A DNA stretch of 64,000 nt from Acidobacteriota bacterium (GCA_027307335.1 DAHUXD010000023.1:1-64000), one strand, 5' to 3'. Numbered from the stretch's first letter, positions 26,925 through 34,994 are shown. Notes: generated by a model from the sequence alone, not told the origin. Made by a program: numbers and translations.

Positions 26925-27290
26925 ATGTCTCCCGTCGCCATCGCGGAGATCTCCGCGGCCGAGGCGGCGACGCCGTCGCGCGGCTCGGCGGCGCCGGTCC
27001 TCTCCGGCCGCACGGTGACGCTGCGGTTCCGCGTCCTGTCCGCCGGCCATCGGGGGCTCGAGGCGCTGCGCTACGCGCGCCGGGCCATGCTGCGCGAGGA
27101 GTGGACCCGGGGCGTCCTCGAGGGAGAACCGTCGCTCGAGGATGCGGTGTTCACGGCGTCGGACGTGTCGTGGTCGGTGCCGTCCGAGGCCATCGCGGCG
27201 AGCCGGGCGAAGCTCGAGGCGCTGGTCGTCCGCGCGAATCGCGCGCTCGTGGAGATGCCGTCCGCGCCGCGGACCGAACGCCACGCGTGA
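26925..27290 (+). CDS. Unknown 121-residue protein, paralogue 2
   Basis: Second copy of the tandem pair. Conserved with paralogue 1: VTLRF, LEALRYARRAM, REE-x-TRG, a downstream SLED, and an LxxLVxRANxAL C-terminal helix. No known family recognised. The next gene starts ten bases after its stop, with GAGGG that overlaps the end of this gene acting as ribosome binding site, so they are likely one operon. Function unknown. Confidence 0.7.
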   Translation: MSPVAIAEISAAEAATPSRGSAAPVLSGRTVTLRFRVLSAGHRGLEALRYARRAMLREEWTRGVLEGEPSLEDAVFTASDVSWSVPSEAIAASRAKLEALVVRANRALVEMPSAPRTERHA

Positions 27291-27300
27291 GGGCTCTCCG

Positions 27301-27687
27301 GTGAGCGGCCGGCGGTTCCGCCGACTGATTCTCCTCGCGCTCTTGGTCGGAGTCGGCTACTGGATCTACAAGGACCGCCCGACCGTGTCGGGATTCATCG
27401 ACTCGGTGACCAATCCGCTCCTCGGATCGAAGGCCGCGGTCGAGGAGTCGGAGCGCAACCGCGTCGTGAGAGACGCGAGCACGGTGGCGACCGAGCAGAC
27501 CGACGCCGCCGTCGGCACTCTCCGAGAGGGCATGTCCACGTACGAGGTGAAGGACCTCCTCGGCGAGCCGGAAAAAAAGGAGGAGGAGAAGGCGGAGACG
27601 GCTCTCCGCGTGCGCTGGACGTACTCCCGCCTGCACCGCGTGCTCGTCTTTCAGGACGGGCGCGTGATCTCGATCGCGATCAAGTAG
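27301..27687 (+). CDS. BamE/SmpA-like small membrane-anchored protein
   Basis: A 128-residue protein with an N-terminal membrane helix (about 8-22), a charged linker and a C-terminal domain (about 72-128) of the SmpA/OmlA/BamE type: LREGMSTYEVKDLLGEPEK followed by WTYSRLHRVLVFQDGRVISI. BamE folds are used in outer-membrane assembly lipoproteins and in small inhibitors, so the role is uncertain; there is no lipobox, only a helix. GTG 27301 has GAGGG seven bases upstream. Its last eight bases overlap the end of the convergent glucokinase gene. Confidence 0.72.
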   Translation: MSGRRFRRLILLALLVGVGYWIYKDRPTVSGFIDSVTNPLLGSKAAVEESERNRVVRDASTVATEQTDAAVGTLREGMSTYEVKDLLGEPEKKEEEKAETALRVRWTYSRLHRVLVFQDGRVISIAIK

Positions 27688-28732
27688 CGGGTCTTTTCGG
27701 CGCCTGGCCCTCGCTCCGCTCGGCCCGGTCGCCGACGCGGCGTTCTCTCGCCGCGTGCGCGGCCGCGGCCGCGGCGCCGTAGAGGCCCAGCCGGGAATCG
27801 AGCACGACGCGAACCGGAATCCGATCGAGCAGCCTCTCCATCGGAGGCTTCGCGCGGAACGCGCGCCGGAAGGCGGGAGAGCGCAGCGCCGGGAGGATCT
27901 TGGGGGCGATCCCGCCGGCGATGTACACGCCGCCGGTCGCCCGGTACTGGAGCGCGAGGTTGCCGGCCTCGGAGCCGTAGATCTCCACGAAGTGCGCGAG
28001 GGCGGCGCGGCAGAGCGGGTCCCGCCTTGCGAGCGCGAGCGCGCTGATGAAGGCCGCGCGGTCCTCCGCGTGCCGCAGCCGCCGCTCGACGGAGGCGCTC
28101 CGCGGGGCCGCCCCGACGCGTCCGAGGAATTCGTACAGGAGCGCGAGTCCGGGGCCCGAGAGCACCCGCTCCCGCGTCGCGCGCCCGAAGCGGCCGCGCA
28201 GCCAGTGGACGAGTCGATCTTCGAGCGGCGAACGGGCGCCGAGGTCCACGTGGCCGCCCTCCGACGGGACGACGACCGGGTCGGCGGCGCGCCGCCGCAC
28301 CAGGACGGCTTCGCCGAGCCCGGTGCCCGCGCCGAGCAGCGCGACCGGTCCGACGGGGTCGGCGCGGCCGGGCAGGAGCGTCGCCACGGCGCGCGGCCGG
28401 AGGAAGCGCAGGCCGAGCGCGTTCGCGCCGAAATCGTTGACGAGCGCTACGCGCGGGATGCCCGTCGCTCGCGCGAGAGCGCGCTCGTCGAGCTTCCAGC
28501 CGAGGTTGGTGATCCTCGAGCGCCCCGCGCTCACTGGGCCCGCGACGCCGAATCCGGCGGCCGACGGGCGGCGGCGCTCGCCGGCGAGAAAGGCCGCTAC
28601 GATCTCCGCCAGGCCGCGGTGCTCCGCGCTCGCGTAACGCTCGAGTCGGCGCACGCGGCAGCGGTTCCCCGCGAGGTCGACGATGGCGAGCGCCGTCTTG
28701 GTCCCCCCGACGTCGCCGGCCAGGATGCGCAC
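27680..28732 (-). CDS. glk: Glucokinase (ROK/Glk type)
   Basis: ATP-dependent glucokinase of the Glk family, 350 residues. Seen: phosphate-1 motif LAGDVGGTKTALA, GVAGPV, NLGWKLDE, the catalytic aspartate in LVNDFGANALGL, LGAGTGLGEA, and the glucose-binding EGGHVDLG and EIYGSEAGN. It supplies glucose-6-phosphate to glycolysis. GTG 28732 gives the usual Val/Met-Arg-Ile-Leu-Ala-Gly-Asp N-terminus; a GTG at 28741 is possible. The last roughly 20 residues (about AARERRVGDRAERSEG and after) are encoded by a dispersed repeat, an extension not expected in the family. A terminator-like hairpin lies in the leader. Confidence 0.93.
   Translation of the reverse strand: MRILAGDVGGTKTALAIVDLAGNRCRVRRLERYASAEHRGLAEIVAAFLAGERRRPSAAGFGVAGPVSAGRSRITNLGWKLDERALARATGIPRVALVNDFGANALGLRFLRPRAVATLLPGRADPVGPVALLGAGTGLGEAVLVRRRAADPVVVPSEGGHVDLGARSPLEDRLVHWLRGRFGRATRERVLSGPGLALLYEFLGRVGAAPRSASVERRLRHAEDRAAFISALALARRDPLCRAALAHFVEIYGSEAGNLALQYRATGGVYIAGGIAPKILPALRSPAFRRAFRAKPPMERLLDRIPVRVVLDSRLGLYGAAAAAAHAARERRVGDRAERSEGQAPKRPAT
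27703..27755 (+). repeat. Dispersed two-hairpin repeat, copy 3 (inside glk 3' end)
   Basis: TGGCCCTCGC, CTCGGCCC, GACGCGGCGTTC and CTCGCCGCG in order. It lies within the 3' coding end of glk and is translated as the C-terminal tail of glucokinase. Confidence 0.85.
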
Positions 28733-28805
28733 GCGCGGCACGGTACCATCGCGCGCGCCCGGCCGCGGCGAAGCCCGGCGGGGGGTGCGGAGTCCCTTCG
28801 CGGGC

Positions 28806-28872
28806 AAAAAAAAGCCCCGGGACGGGGTGGGGCCGCCCGGGGGGCGAAAGGAGGAGGTTGAGAGGTTCCTTT
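28806..28872 (-). terminator. Terminator-type hairpin in the glk leader (possible attenuator or sRNA end)
   Basis: On the minus strand CCCCGGG (28839-28833 side) pairs with CCCGGGG and is followed by eight T residues (28813-28806), a canonical intrinsic terminator, yet it lies 74 bases upstream of the glk start and after no coding gene on that strand. Just before it, AAAGGA and TCCTTT arms (28867-28872 and 28847-28852) can pair. Either glk transcription is attenuated or a short RNA ends here. Confidence 0.6.
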
Positions 28873-28966
28873 GCTCGCCCGGAGAGATTGCAAGCGCATG
28901 GCCATACCGGACCATTGTGGTAAATACCGACACGTCAAAGAGTTGGAAATCGGCTTCGGCTCTCTC

Positions 28967-30288
28967 ATGACGAGAATTGTCAGTCGCAATGGCTGCCGGG
29001 TTGCGACAAATTGCGGATCCGTGCGTGCCTCGCCGTGGCGCCTGCCGGCGCGTCTCCTGGCGGGCGCCGTCTCGGTCTTCTCGCTCCTCGTCCTCGGCGG
29101 CTGCGCCTTCATCTTCTCGGAGAAGCGGACCGTCTATCAGTTCGATCCGGGCTACGGCGTCGAGAGTCCCGAGTTCGTGCGCTCGCTCGACGGCCTCGGC
29201 ACGGAGATGGTGCCGGGCAACCGCGCGCGGCTGCTCGAGAACGGCGAGGGCATCTTCCCCGCGATGCTCGACGCGATCGCGCGCGCCGAAAAATCCGTGA
29301 ACCTCGAGATCTACATCTTCGATCACGGCACGATCGCGACGCGGTTCGCGGAGGCGCTCGCCGAGAGGGCGCGGGCCGGCGTCGAGGTCCGACTGCTCGT
29401 CGATGGCTGGGGCTCGAACCTCGGGCCTCTCGAGGCGCAGATGACGGCCGCGGGCGCCCGCGTTCGCGTCTACAAGCCGCTCAAGCTCTACTCGATCGAT
29501 CGGGTCGGCAACCGCACCCACCGGCGCATCCTCACGATCGACGGCCGCATCGGGTACTGCGGCGGCGTCGGCATCGACGACCGGTGGAAGGGCAATGCCC
29601 GCGACCCGGACGAATGGCGCGACACGATGGTCGAGATCGAGGGACCCGTGGTGGCGCAGCTCCAGCACGTCTTCGCGCAGGACTGGGTCCACACGACCGG
29701 CGAGGTCCTGAACGGCGATCGGCAGTTCCCGGCGATCGCGGACGCCGGGACGGTGCAGGCCCAGGCGATCGCCGCGGCGCGCGCGGACTCGATCTCGATG
29801 TCGAAGCTCGTGCTGTACATGGCGATCCAGGCGGCGCGGCGGCGCATCTGGATCGAGAACGCATACTTCGTTCCGGACCGTCAGATCCGCGAGGGGCTCG
29901 CCGCGGCGTGGACGTGCGCGTGATCGTTCCGGGCGCGCACACCGATTCGCCCAACGTGCGCTTCGCCTCCCGCTACCACTACGGCGTGCTGCTCGAGGCG
30001 GGCGTGGGAATCTACGAGTACCGGCCGACGATGATGCACAACAAGGTGATGGTCGTGGACGGCATCTGGTCCACGGTCGGCTCGATCAACTTCGTCAACC
30101 GCTCGATGACGAAGAACGCCGAGGTCAACTTCGCGGTCTACGATCGGGCGTTCGCGGCGAAGGTCGAGAAGATGGTCCTCGCCGACCTGGCGCGCTGCGA
30201 CGTGCTCACGGAATCGCAGTGGAAGCAGCGCGGTTTCTTCACGCGCGTGGGCGAGCTGTTCTTCTTCCTGTTTTCGGAGAACTACTAG
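28967..30288 (+). pseudogene. Cardiolipin synthase-like PLD protein, frameshifted
   Basis: A phospholipase-D family protein of the cardiolipin synthase type, with a lipoprotein-like N-terminus (LLVLGGC). The N-terminal half (28967-29923) carries the first HKD-like motif as HRRILTID, with Arg in place of Lys. At about 29900 the frame ends in WTCA-stop, while the continuation (RGVDVRVIVPG, then HNKVMVVDG and SINFVNRS with the intact second HKD) is in the frame one base earlier. A one-base loss near 29890-29907 explains this. It could be a true pseudogene, programmed shift, or assembly error in a GC run. ATG 28967 is the likely start. Confidence 0.8.
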
Positions 30289-30289
30289 C

Positions 30290-30313
30290 GGGGTCAGGCT
30301 TCAGCCTGACCCC
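30290..30313. repeat. GGGGTCAGG-type palindrome
   Basis: GGGGTCAGGCT-TC-AGCCTGACCCC, a perfect 11-bp stem two bases after the PLD stop, followed by GGCGCCCTGG. The same GACCCC plus GGCGCCCTGG arrangement occurs at the other end of the inverted pair near 34.99 kb. It could end transcription weakly but no T-run follows. Confidence 0.8.
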
Positions 30314-30367
30314 GGCGCCCTGGTTCGATCACCACAACGGCCCGGACGTCGTTTGTCCAGGATCGGG

Positions 30368-30373
30368 TAGGAT
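30368..30373 (+). promoter_or_regulatory. -10-like TAGGAT close to start codon
   Basis: TAGGAT ends nine bases before the exonuclease ATG at 30383; the nine bases contain no Shine-Dalgarno sequence, so a leaderless transcript is likely. Confidence 0.5.
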
Positions 30374-30382
30374 CATCCAAAA

Positions 30383-31156
30383 ATGCTCGAGAGTCTGCTG
30401 CCGCTCGACCGGCCGCTCGTCGTCTTCGACACCGAAACGACCGGGACGAACCCGCGCATGGATCGCATCATCGAGATCGCCTGCGTCAAGATCCGGCCCG
30501 ACGGCTCGCGGGAGCAGTTCGTGCAGCGCTTGAACCCCGGCATTCCGATTCCCGCGGCGTCCACGGCGATTCACGGCATCCGCGAGTCGGACGTCGCTTC
30601 TTCACCCCGCTTCCGGGACGTCGCGTCGGCGCTCGCGGCGTTCCTCGAGGGCGCGGACCTCGCCGGGTACAACATCACCGGCTTCGATCTGCCGGTGCTG
30701 CGGGTGGAGTTTCTCCGCGCCGGCGTGCCGTTCGAGATCACCGATCGGCGGATCGTCGACGCGCAGCGGATCTTCTTCGCGCGCGAGCCGAGGCATCTCG
30801 CCGCCGCGGCCCGCTTCTACTGCCAGACGGACCACGCCGGAGCGCACGGGGCGCTCGCCGACGCGGAGATGACCGCGCGCGTGCTCGCGGGTCAGCTCCA
30901 GCGGTACGCCGAGCTGCCCCGGACCGTGGTCGAGCTGCACGAGCAGTTCTGCGCCGGCCTCGATCAGGACGTCGACCCGGAGGGGCGGATCCGTCTCGTC
31001 AACGGAGAGCCGACGATCAACTTCGGCAAGAACCGCGGGCGCCTGCTGCGGGACATCTCCCGCGAGGAGCCGGGCTTCCTGCGCTGGATCATCAAGGGTG
31101 ATTTCTCGGACCCGGTGAAGCAGATCGCGCGGAAGTATCTGCCGGAGGGAGGCTAG
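30383..31156 (+). CDS. DnaQ-family 3'-5' exonuclease with ExoX-like C-terminus
   Basis: A 257-residue DEDDh exonuclease. ExoI motif Asp16 and Glu18 (VVFDTETTG), ExoII aspartate in YNITGFDLPVL, ExoIII His and Asp in HGALADAEMTA. The last about 50 residues (INFGKNRGRLL, then EEPGFLRWIIKGDF) match the short C-terminal domain seen in exonuclease X-like proteins. It may act in DNA repair or proofreading, but it is not fused to a polymerase and no replication gene is adjacent. TAGGAT nine bases before the ATG suggests a leaderless mRNA. Confidence 0.9.
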   Translation: MLESLLPLDRPLVVFDTETTGTNPRMDRIIEIACVKIRPDGSREQFVQRLNPGIPIPAASTAIHGIRESDVASSPRFRDVASALAAFLEGADLAGYNITGFDLPVLRVEFLRAGVPFEITDRRIVDAQRIFFAREPRHLAAAARFYCQTDHAGAHGALADAEMTARVLAGQLQRYAELPRTVVELHEQFCAGLDQDVDPEGRIRLVNGEPTINFGKNRGRLLRDISREEPGFLRWIIKGDFSDPVKQIARKYLPEGG

Positions 31157-31204
31157 CCGTTTCCGCGGTCCTCCCCGCTGCGCTCGGGAGGACCCCGAGA
31201 AGAT

Positions 31205-31762
31205 CTACGGCTTCGCTCCCGCCTTCCGGAACCGCAGCGTCTCTCCGCTGTCGTTGTTGCGGACGCGGATGCCTCCCGGCTCGGTCTCGAGCGTCCACTT
31301 GCCGATCGCCCCGCGCATCGCGAGCGCGCACGTCGTCGTGCCGAGCGTCTCGCCGGTGAAGCCGTCGCCCTTCGGGTTCATGACGAAGCTGCACGCCGAC
31401 GAAAGCTCGCGCTCGGTGAAGCGTCCGGCGTCGGCCGAGAGCGCCGTGACCTGCGGGCTGAAGTGCGGGATGTAGGTGAAGTAGACGTCCCTTCCCTGCG
31501 TCTCGAGCCGGATCACGCCCTGCTGCACGACGTTGTCGTTCTCGAACTGTCCCGTGACCGAAAGGAACAGGTCGTAGGGACGGGCCGGCTCGAGCGTGAC
31601 CGGCGAGAGGTTCAGCGTCAGGTGATTGCCGGGAGTGACGCCTTCGAAGGTGCCGGAAAGCTGCGAGGAGATGACGTAGACGGGGGAGTCGGACCCCTGG
31701 CCCAGCGCGGCCGAGGCGAAGGCCAGACCCGCGAGGGTGGCGATGACGAGCGATCTCTTCAT
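31205..31762 (-). CDS. Exported protein of unknown function (weak CpeT-like pattern)
   Basis: A 185-residue protein with a signal peptide (1-20, ending ALG-Q). The mature part has alternating beta strands and a Cys-x(n)-GFTGETLGTTTCA pattern recalling CpeT/DUF1001 proteins; the match is weak. ATG 31762 overlaps the stop of the upstream lipoprotein gene by four bases (ATGA), so the two are coupled, and both follow the WYL regulator on the minus strand. A three-gene unit of regulator, lipoprotein and exported protein is likely. Confidence 0.7.
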   Translation of the reverse strand: MKRSLVIATLAGLAFASAALGQGSDSPVYVISSQLSGTFEGVTPGNHLTLNLSPVTLEPARPYDLFLSVTGQFENDNVVQQGVIRLETQGRDVYFTYIPHFSPQVTALSADAGRFTERELSSACSFVMNPKGDGFTGETLGTTTCALAMRGAIGKWTLETEPGGIRVRNNDSGETLRFRKAGAKP

Positions 31763-32436
31763 GATTCCCCCCGAGGTTGCGATTTCCGTTCCACACCCGT
31801 GGATGCGCTCGCGAAGCCCGCGGTCCCCTGCAAACCACCGGCCGTCCTCGAGTTCGCGCCCTTCGGGGCGGCGCCGACCGCGATGGCGCGGAAGCCGGGC
31901 GTCCCCTCCGGGAGACGATCGGCCCCGATTGCGGGCAGGGAGCGCAGGCCCTTCGCCGTTCGCTCGAGAGCCTTCTGGTAGGCCTCGCTCAGGGATTCCT
32001 TCTCGTTGTTGGAGTCCCGGTAGTTGGGCCGCGAGAGCTCCTCGTTGGCCTGAAACTCCGTCAGCGTGCTGCCGCCGGAGCTCGTGGCGCGAACCGTCCA
32101 CTCCACGGCGGCTTCCCATGAGTTCGTGCCCTCCCGGTCGTAATCGAGGCGCGACGCGAAGCGGTGCACTTCGATCGAGATCGTGTCCGTGCCGGGGGAA
32201 GGCGCGGACGTCCAGCGGCACCCGGGAAACGACTTCTGGATTCCGTCCCGGATCGCGGCGACCATCTTGTCCGAGCCCTCGTGGTTGACCCGCTGGTCGA
32301 CGATCTCGAGGGCCCAGCCCGTCCGTCCTCCGGGGCAGGAGACCTCCGGGTCCGCGTACGACGCGGGCCTCACCGCGGGCGGCCCGCAGGAGACCGTCAG
32401 CGCGGCGACGGTCCAGAGCGCGAGGCGGCGTTTCAT
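31759..32436 (-). CDS. Probable lipoprotein of unknown function
   Basis: A 225-residue protein with a lipoprotein-type signal (ALWTVAALTVSCG, cysteine near residue 17). It has the form of a cell-envelope lipoprotein of the type that measures conserved beta-sheet pairs, with a low-complexity C-terminus rich in Gly, Ala and Ser. No family is recognised. It starts four bases after the WYL regulator stop and overlaps the next gene by four bases, so it is in the middle of a three-gene operon. Confidence 0.68.
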   Translation of the reverse strand: MKRRLALWTVAALTVSCGPPAVRPASYADPEVSCPGGRTGWALEIVDQRVNHEGSDKMVAAIRDGIQKSFPGCRWTSAPSPGTDTISIEVHRFASRLDYDREGTNSWEAAVEWTVRATSSGGSTLTEFQANEELSRPNYRDSNNEKESLSEAYQKALERTAKGLRSLPAIGADRLPEGTPGFRAIAVGAAPKGANSRTAGGLQGTAGFASASTGVERKSQPRGES

Positions 32437-32440
32437 CGCG

Positions 32441-33505
32441 TCACTCGGAACGGCGGCCGACCGGGCGTTTGTTCCGTCCCGCGGGCGGGCCGGCGGCTTT
32501 TCCTGCGGCCGTCGCGCCCGCATAGAGTTCGGCCATCGCGCCGGTCTCCGCGGCGAGGTCGGCGACGAGCTCCGGGGGCGAGAGCGCGGTGGCGTGCCGC
32601 CCGTAGGCGAGGACGAAGCGCCGGGCTTCCCGCAGCGACTCCCCGGGCAGCTCGAGCACGGCGCCTCCGTCGGGCTGCGCCTCGATCTTCTGGTCCGGGT
32701 GCCACACCATCTCGCGGACCTCGCCGGCGACCTCGGGCGCGAAGCGCACGCGGAATCGGAACGCCCGCCCCTTGCCGACGAAGAGCCCGAACGTGTTGCG
32801 GAAGAACGCATCGGCGTCGAAGGTCTTCGGGATCGCGTAGCGCTCCGCCGTCAGCCGCGGGTTCTCGATGCGCGCGAGGTAGAAGTTCTTCACCTGTCCC
32901 TGAGCGGCGTCCTCGCCGAGGACCATCCAGTCCCGCCCCGCGAGGACGAACGCGTACGGCCGGATCGTGCGCGGATCGCCGGGCTCCTCGCCGGGATGGC
33001 GGTATCGAATCGAGAGGGCGACCCCCTTCTGCAGGGATTCGGCGACCGCCTGCCAGGTCTCCTCGCGCACCGGACGGAACGCCGTGGCGCGCAGCGCGAG
33101 CTTCTCGCGCACGATCTCCGGGCGCAGCCGGACGGTCGGCGGCATCAGCTTCGCGAGCCGCTCGTAGCAGGAGCGGAGCGTCCGGGCGAGCGGCGTGCCT
33201 CCGAAGAGCTGCAGCACCTGGGCGGCGACGCCGATCGAGAAGAGGTCCTGTCCGTCGACCGGCAGGAACGGCAGCACGTAGTCCTCGCGCGAGTACGCGT
33301 AGCCGTTCTCCTCGCGGCGGAATTCGATCGGCGCCTCGAGCTCGTCGCGCAGGTAATCGATGTCGCGCTGGACCGTCTTCGAGGACACGCCGAGCTCCGC
33401 CGCGAGCGAGCTCGTGTTCGGATGGCGGCGTTCCTTGATCTGGTGATGGATGATCTGGAGGCGCCGCCAGAGCGGACGGTCCTTGAAAGCCCCCTCGCGG
33501 CCCAC
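32441..33505 (-). CDS. WYL-domain transcriptional regulator
   Basis: A 354-residue regulator with an N-terminal DeoR/HTH_11 winged helix (LAAELGVSSKTVQRDIDYLR, residues about 33-53), a WYL ligand-binding domain (about 140-230; IRPYAFVLAGRDWMVLGE) and a WCX C-terminal extension. WYL proteins bind nucleotides or single-stranded DNA and often control stress and defence genes; no defence genes are nearby here. GTG 33505 lies six bases after CACTAT with no Shine-Dalgarno, so it is probably leaderless. Two AGTGTC direct repeats overlap this promoter. Confidence 0.9.
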   Translation of the reverse strand: MGREGAFKDRPLWRRLQIIHHQIKERRHPNTSSLAAELGVSSKTVQRDIDYLRDELEAPIEFRREENGYAYSREDYVLPFLPVDGQDLFSIGVAAQVLQLFGGTPLARTLRSCYERLAKLMPPTVRLRPEIVREKLALRATAFRPVREETWQAVAESLQKGVALSIRYRHPGEEPGDPRTIRPYAFVLAGRDWMVLGEDAAQGQVKNFYLARIENPRLTAERYAIPKTFDADAFFRNTFGLFVGKGRAFRFRVRFAPEVAGEVREMVWHPDQKIEAQPDGGAVLELPGESLREARRFVLAYGRHATALSPPELVADLAAETGAMAELYAGATAAGKAAGPPAGRNKRPVGRRSE

Positions 33506-33511
33506 GCGACG

Positions 33512-33529
33512 ATAGTGTCAGAAAGTGTC
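33512..33529 (-). promoter_or_regulatory. WYL gene -10 with overlapping direct repeats
   Basis: On the minus strand the extended -10 TGA-CACTAT (hexamer 33517-33512) ends six bases before the GTG. The AGTGTC repeats (plus strand 33514-33519 and 33524-33529, 10-base period) overlap it, on one helix face, as an autoregulatory operator would. Confidence 0.55.
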
Positions 33530-33666
33530 CGGCTTGTGCTCGCGCGCACCGAGCAGGGTGTCACCGGCGAGTCCGGTCCCGCCGGCAAGCCATTCTGACG
33601 ATGTCACTTAGAAGGGCGTCGGGGCGTGGCGCGGTGCTTGCTCGATCCGAAGACAAAGAGGCAAGC

Positions 33667-33840
33667 ATGCAGATCCCGTACGACCTCGAGTTCGTCGAGA
33701 ACAGGCCACTGGTTCCGGTGCCGGTGCCCGGGAAGCGGGCGCCGATCCGTTCGGAGGCGCTCCCGGAGAGTCACGACGCGATCGATCGCCTGCTGCAGTG
33801 GGCCTTCCGCATCCTGCGGCGCTTCGAGTCGCACAACTGA
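33667..33840 (+). CDS. Small unknown protein, 57 residues
   Basis: Short protein MQIPYDLEFVENRP..., Pro/Arg-rich in the middle and with an amphipathic C-terminal helix (AIDRLLQWAFRILRRFE). ATG 33667 has GAGG five bases upstream and is better than the upstream TTG/ATG at 33601. Divergent from the WYL regulator. No family recognised; a positively charged helix could bind membrane or nucleic acid, which is speculation. Confidence 0.55.
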   Translation: MQIPYDLEFVENRPLVPVPVPGKRAPIRSEALPESHDAIDRLLQWAFRILRRFESHN

Positions 33841-33885
33841 GAATCGGGCGCCCCCCGGAACCCGCAGGCGCCCGACGCCGCGGGT

Positions 33886-34845
33886 CTATTTCAGGAGCGG
33901 CAGGATCTCCTTGACGGTCCCCGCCTCTTTCCCGTTCGGGTCGAGGTCGATGTACTTCTGCAGGTGCTCCTTCGCCGTGGCCTTGTGGTTGAGGTTGAAG
34001 GCGGCCATGCCGAGATAGAACTGCGCGTTGGCGAAGTCCGGCTTCGCCTCCACGGCCTTCGTCAGCATCGCCTCGGCATCCTTCATCTTGCCCTTGTTGT
34101 ACGCGTCGATGCCCTTGTTGTAGAGGATCTCCGGCGAGTCGGGGTTCGCCTCGGCGTACTTGGCCGACCATTCGGCCGCGCCCTTCTTGTCGCCCGTCGC
34201 CTTCGCGGACTCGGCGAGGATGGGATAGAGATCGGTCAGCGTCGGGTCGAGGTCGACGGCTTTCTGGCCGTACTCGAGCGCCTTGGCGTAGTCCTTCTTC
34301 TGGTACGCGAGGGAAGCGAGCGCCTGCCAGCCGGCGGGCAGATCCGGGTTCTTGCCGACGGACTCCTGGAACTTCGTCTCCGCGGTGGCCTTGTCTCCCG
34401 CGTTCATCGCGTCGACGCCGGCGTTGAAGGCGGCGACCGCCTGATCCCCGCTCGACGGGGCGGGGGCGCCGGCGGCGGGCCTTCCGGGCACGCCAGGCGC
34501 GCCCTTCGCCTCCGACGCCTTCGAAAGCTTCATGTCGAGGATGCCCTGGTCGTTGATCGGGATCTTCTTGTCCTCGGACGACGGGGCGAAGCCCTCTTTC
34601 TCGAAGGCGACGTGATACGGCATCGTGCAGTCCTGCAGGACGATGCTGTACTTGCCCTTGGCGTCGGTCTTCTGAGTCATTTTGAGCGTCCGCAGACTCG
34701 GCGTCGTGACGGTGACGGTCGCTCCCTCGATCGGGGCGCCGGACGAGTCGGTGACGGTTCCGAGCAGCCGGCACTGCGCCCCGGCGTGCAGCAACGCGGC
34801 CGATAGAAACGCGCAAAGTCCCGCGGTCCACCGCATGATCTTCAT
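33886..34845 (-). CDS. Exported carboxypeptidase-regulatory-like/TPR protein
   Basis: A 319-residue protein: signal peptide (1-20), a carboxypeptidase-regulatory-like beta domain (about 22-105; LLGTVTDSSGAPIEGATVTV), a Pro/Ala-rich linker, then four or more TPR units (about 125-310). ATG 34845 has GGAGG six bases upstream; an ATG at 34851 directly abuts that same motif. TPR plus beta domain proteins of this type occur widely in Acidobacteriota with an unknown envelope role. Confidence 0.85.
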   Translation of the reverse strand: MKIMRWTAGLCAFLSAALLHAGAQCRLLGTVTDSSGAPIEGATVTVTTPSLRTLKMTQKTDAKGKYSIVLQDCTMPYHVAFEKEGFAPSSEDKKIPINDQGILDMKLSKASEAKGAPGVPGRPAAGAPAPSSGDQAVAAFNAGVDAMNAGDKATAETKFQESVGKNPDLPAGWQALASLAYQKKDYAKALEYGQKAVDLDPTLTDLYPILAESAKATGDKKGAAEWSAKYAEANPDSPEILYNKGIDAYNKGKMKDAEAMLTKAVEAKPDFANAQFYLGMAAFNLNHKATAKEHLQKYIDLDPNGKEAGTVKEILPLLK

Positions 34846-34907
34846 GTTCATCCTCCGGCGGCGCGAATCGGTCACGGTGCGCCGCCCTTCCGTCCGGATT
34901 CTATGAT

Positions 34908-34994
34908 GGGGTCAGGTCTCTGAAAATGTGATCTCCCGGCCCTTATTCCAGCCTCGACGGGGACGTCGGTTCAAGCCTTCAGAGACCGGACCCC
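34908..34994. repeat. GGGGTCAGGTCTCTGAA inverted-repeat element
   Basis: GGGGTCAGGTCTCTGAA (34908-34924) and TTCAGAGACCGGACCCC (34978-34994) are inverted repeats with one mismatch, separated by 53 bases. GGGGTCAGG-type ends are typical of REP-like elements mobilised by REP-associated tyrosine transposases. The right end overlaps the 3' end of the metH-metF gene and encodes its last residues (GVRSLKA). No transposase gene is present. Confidence 0.72.

Noticed and set aside
30290-30313. Intrinsic terminator of the PLD gene
   Set aside because: The stem is strong but no T-run follows on either strand; it fits the GGGGTCAGG repeat better.
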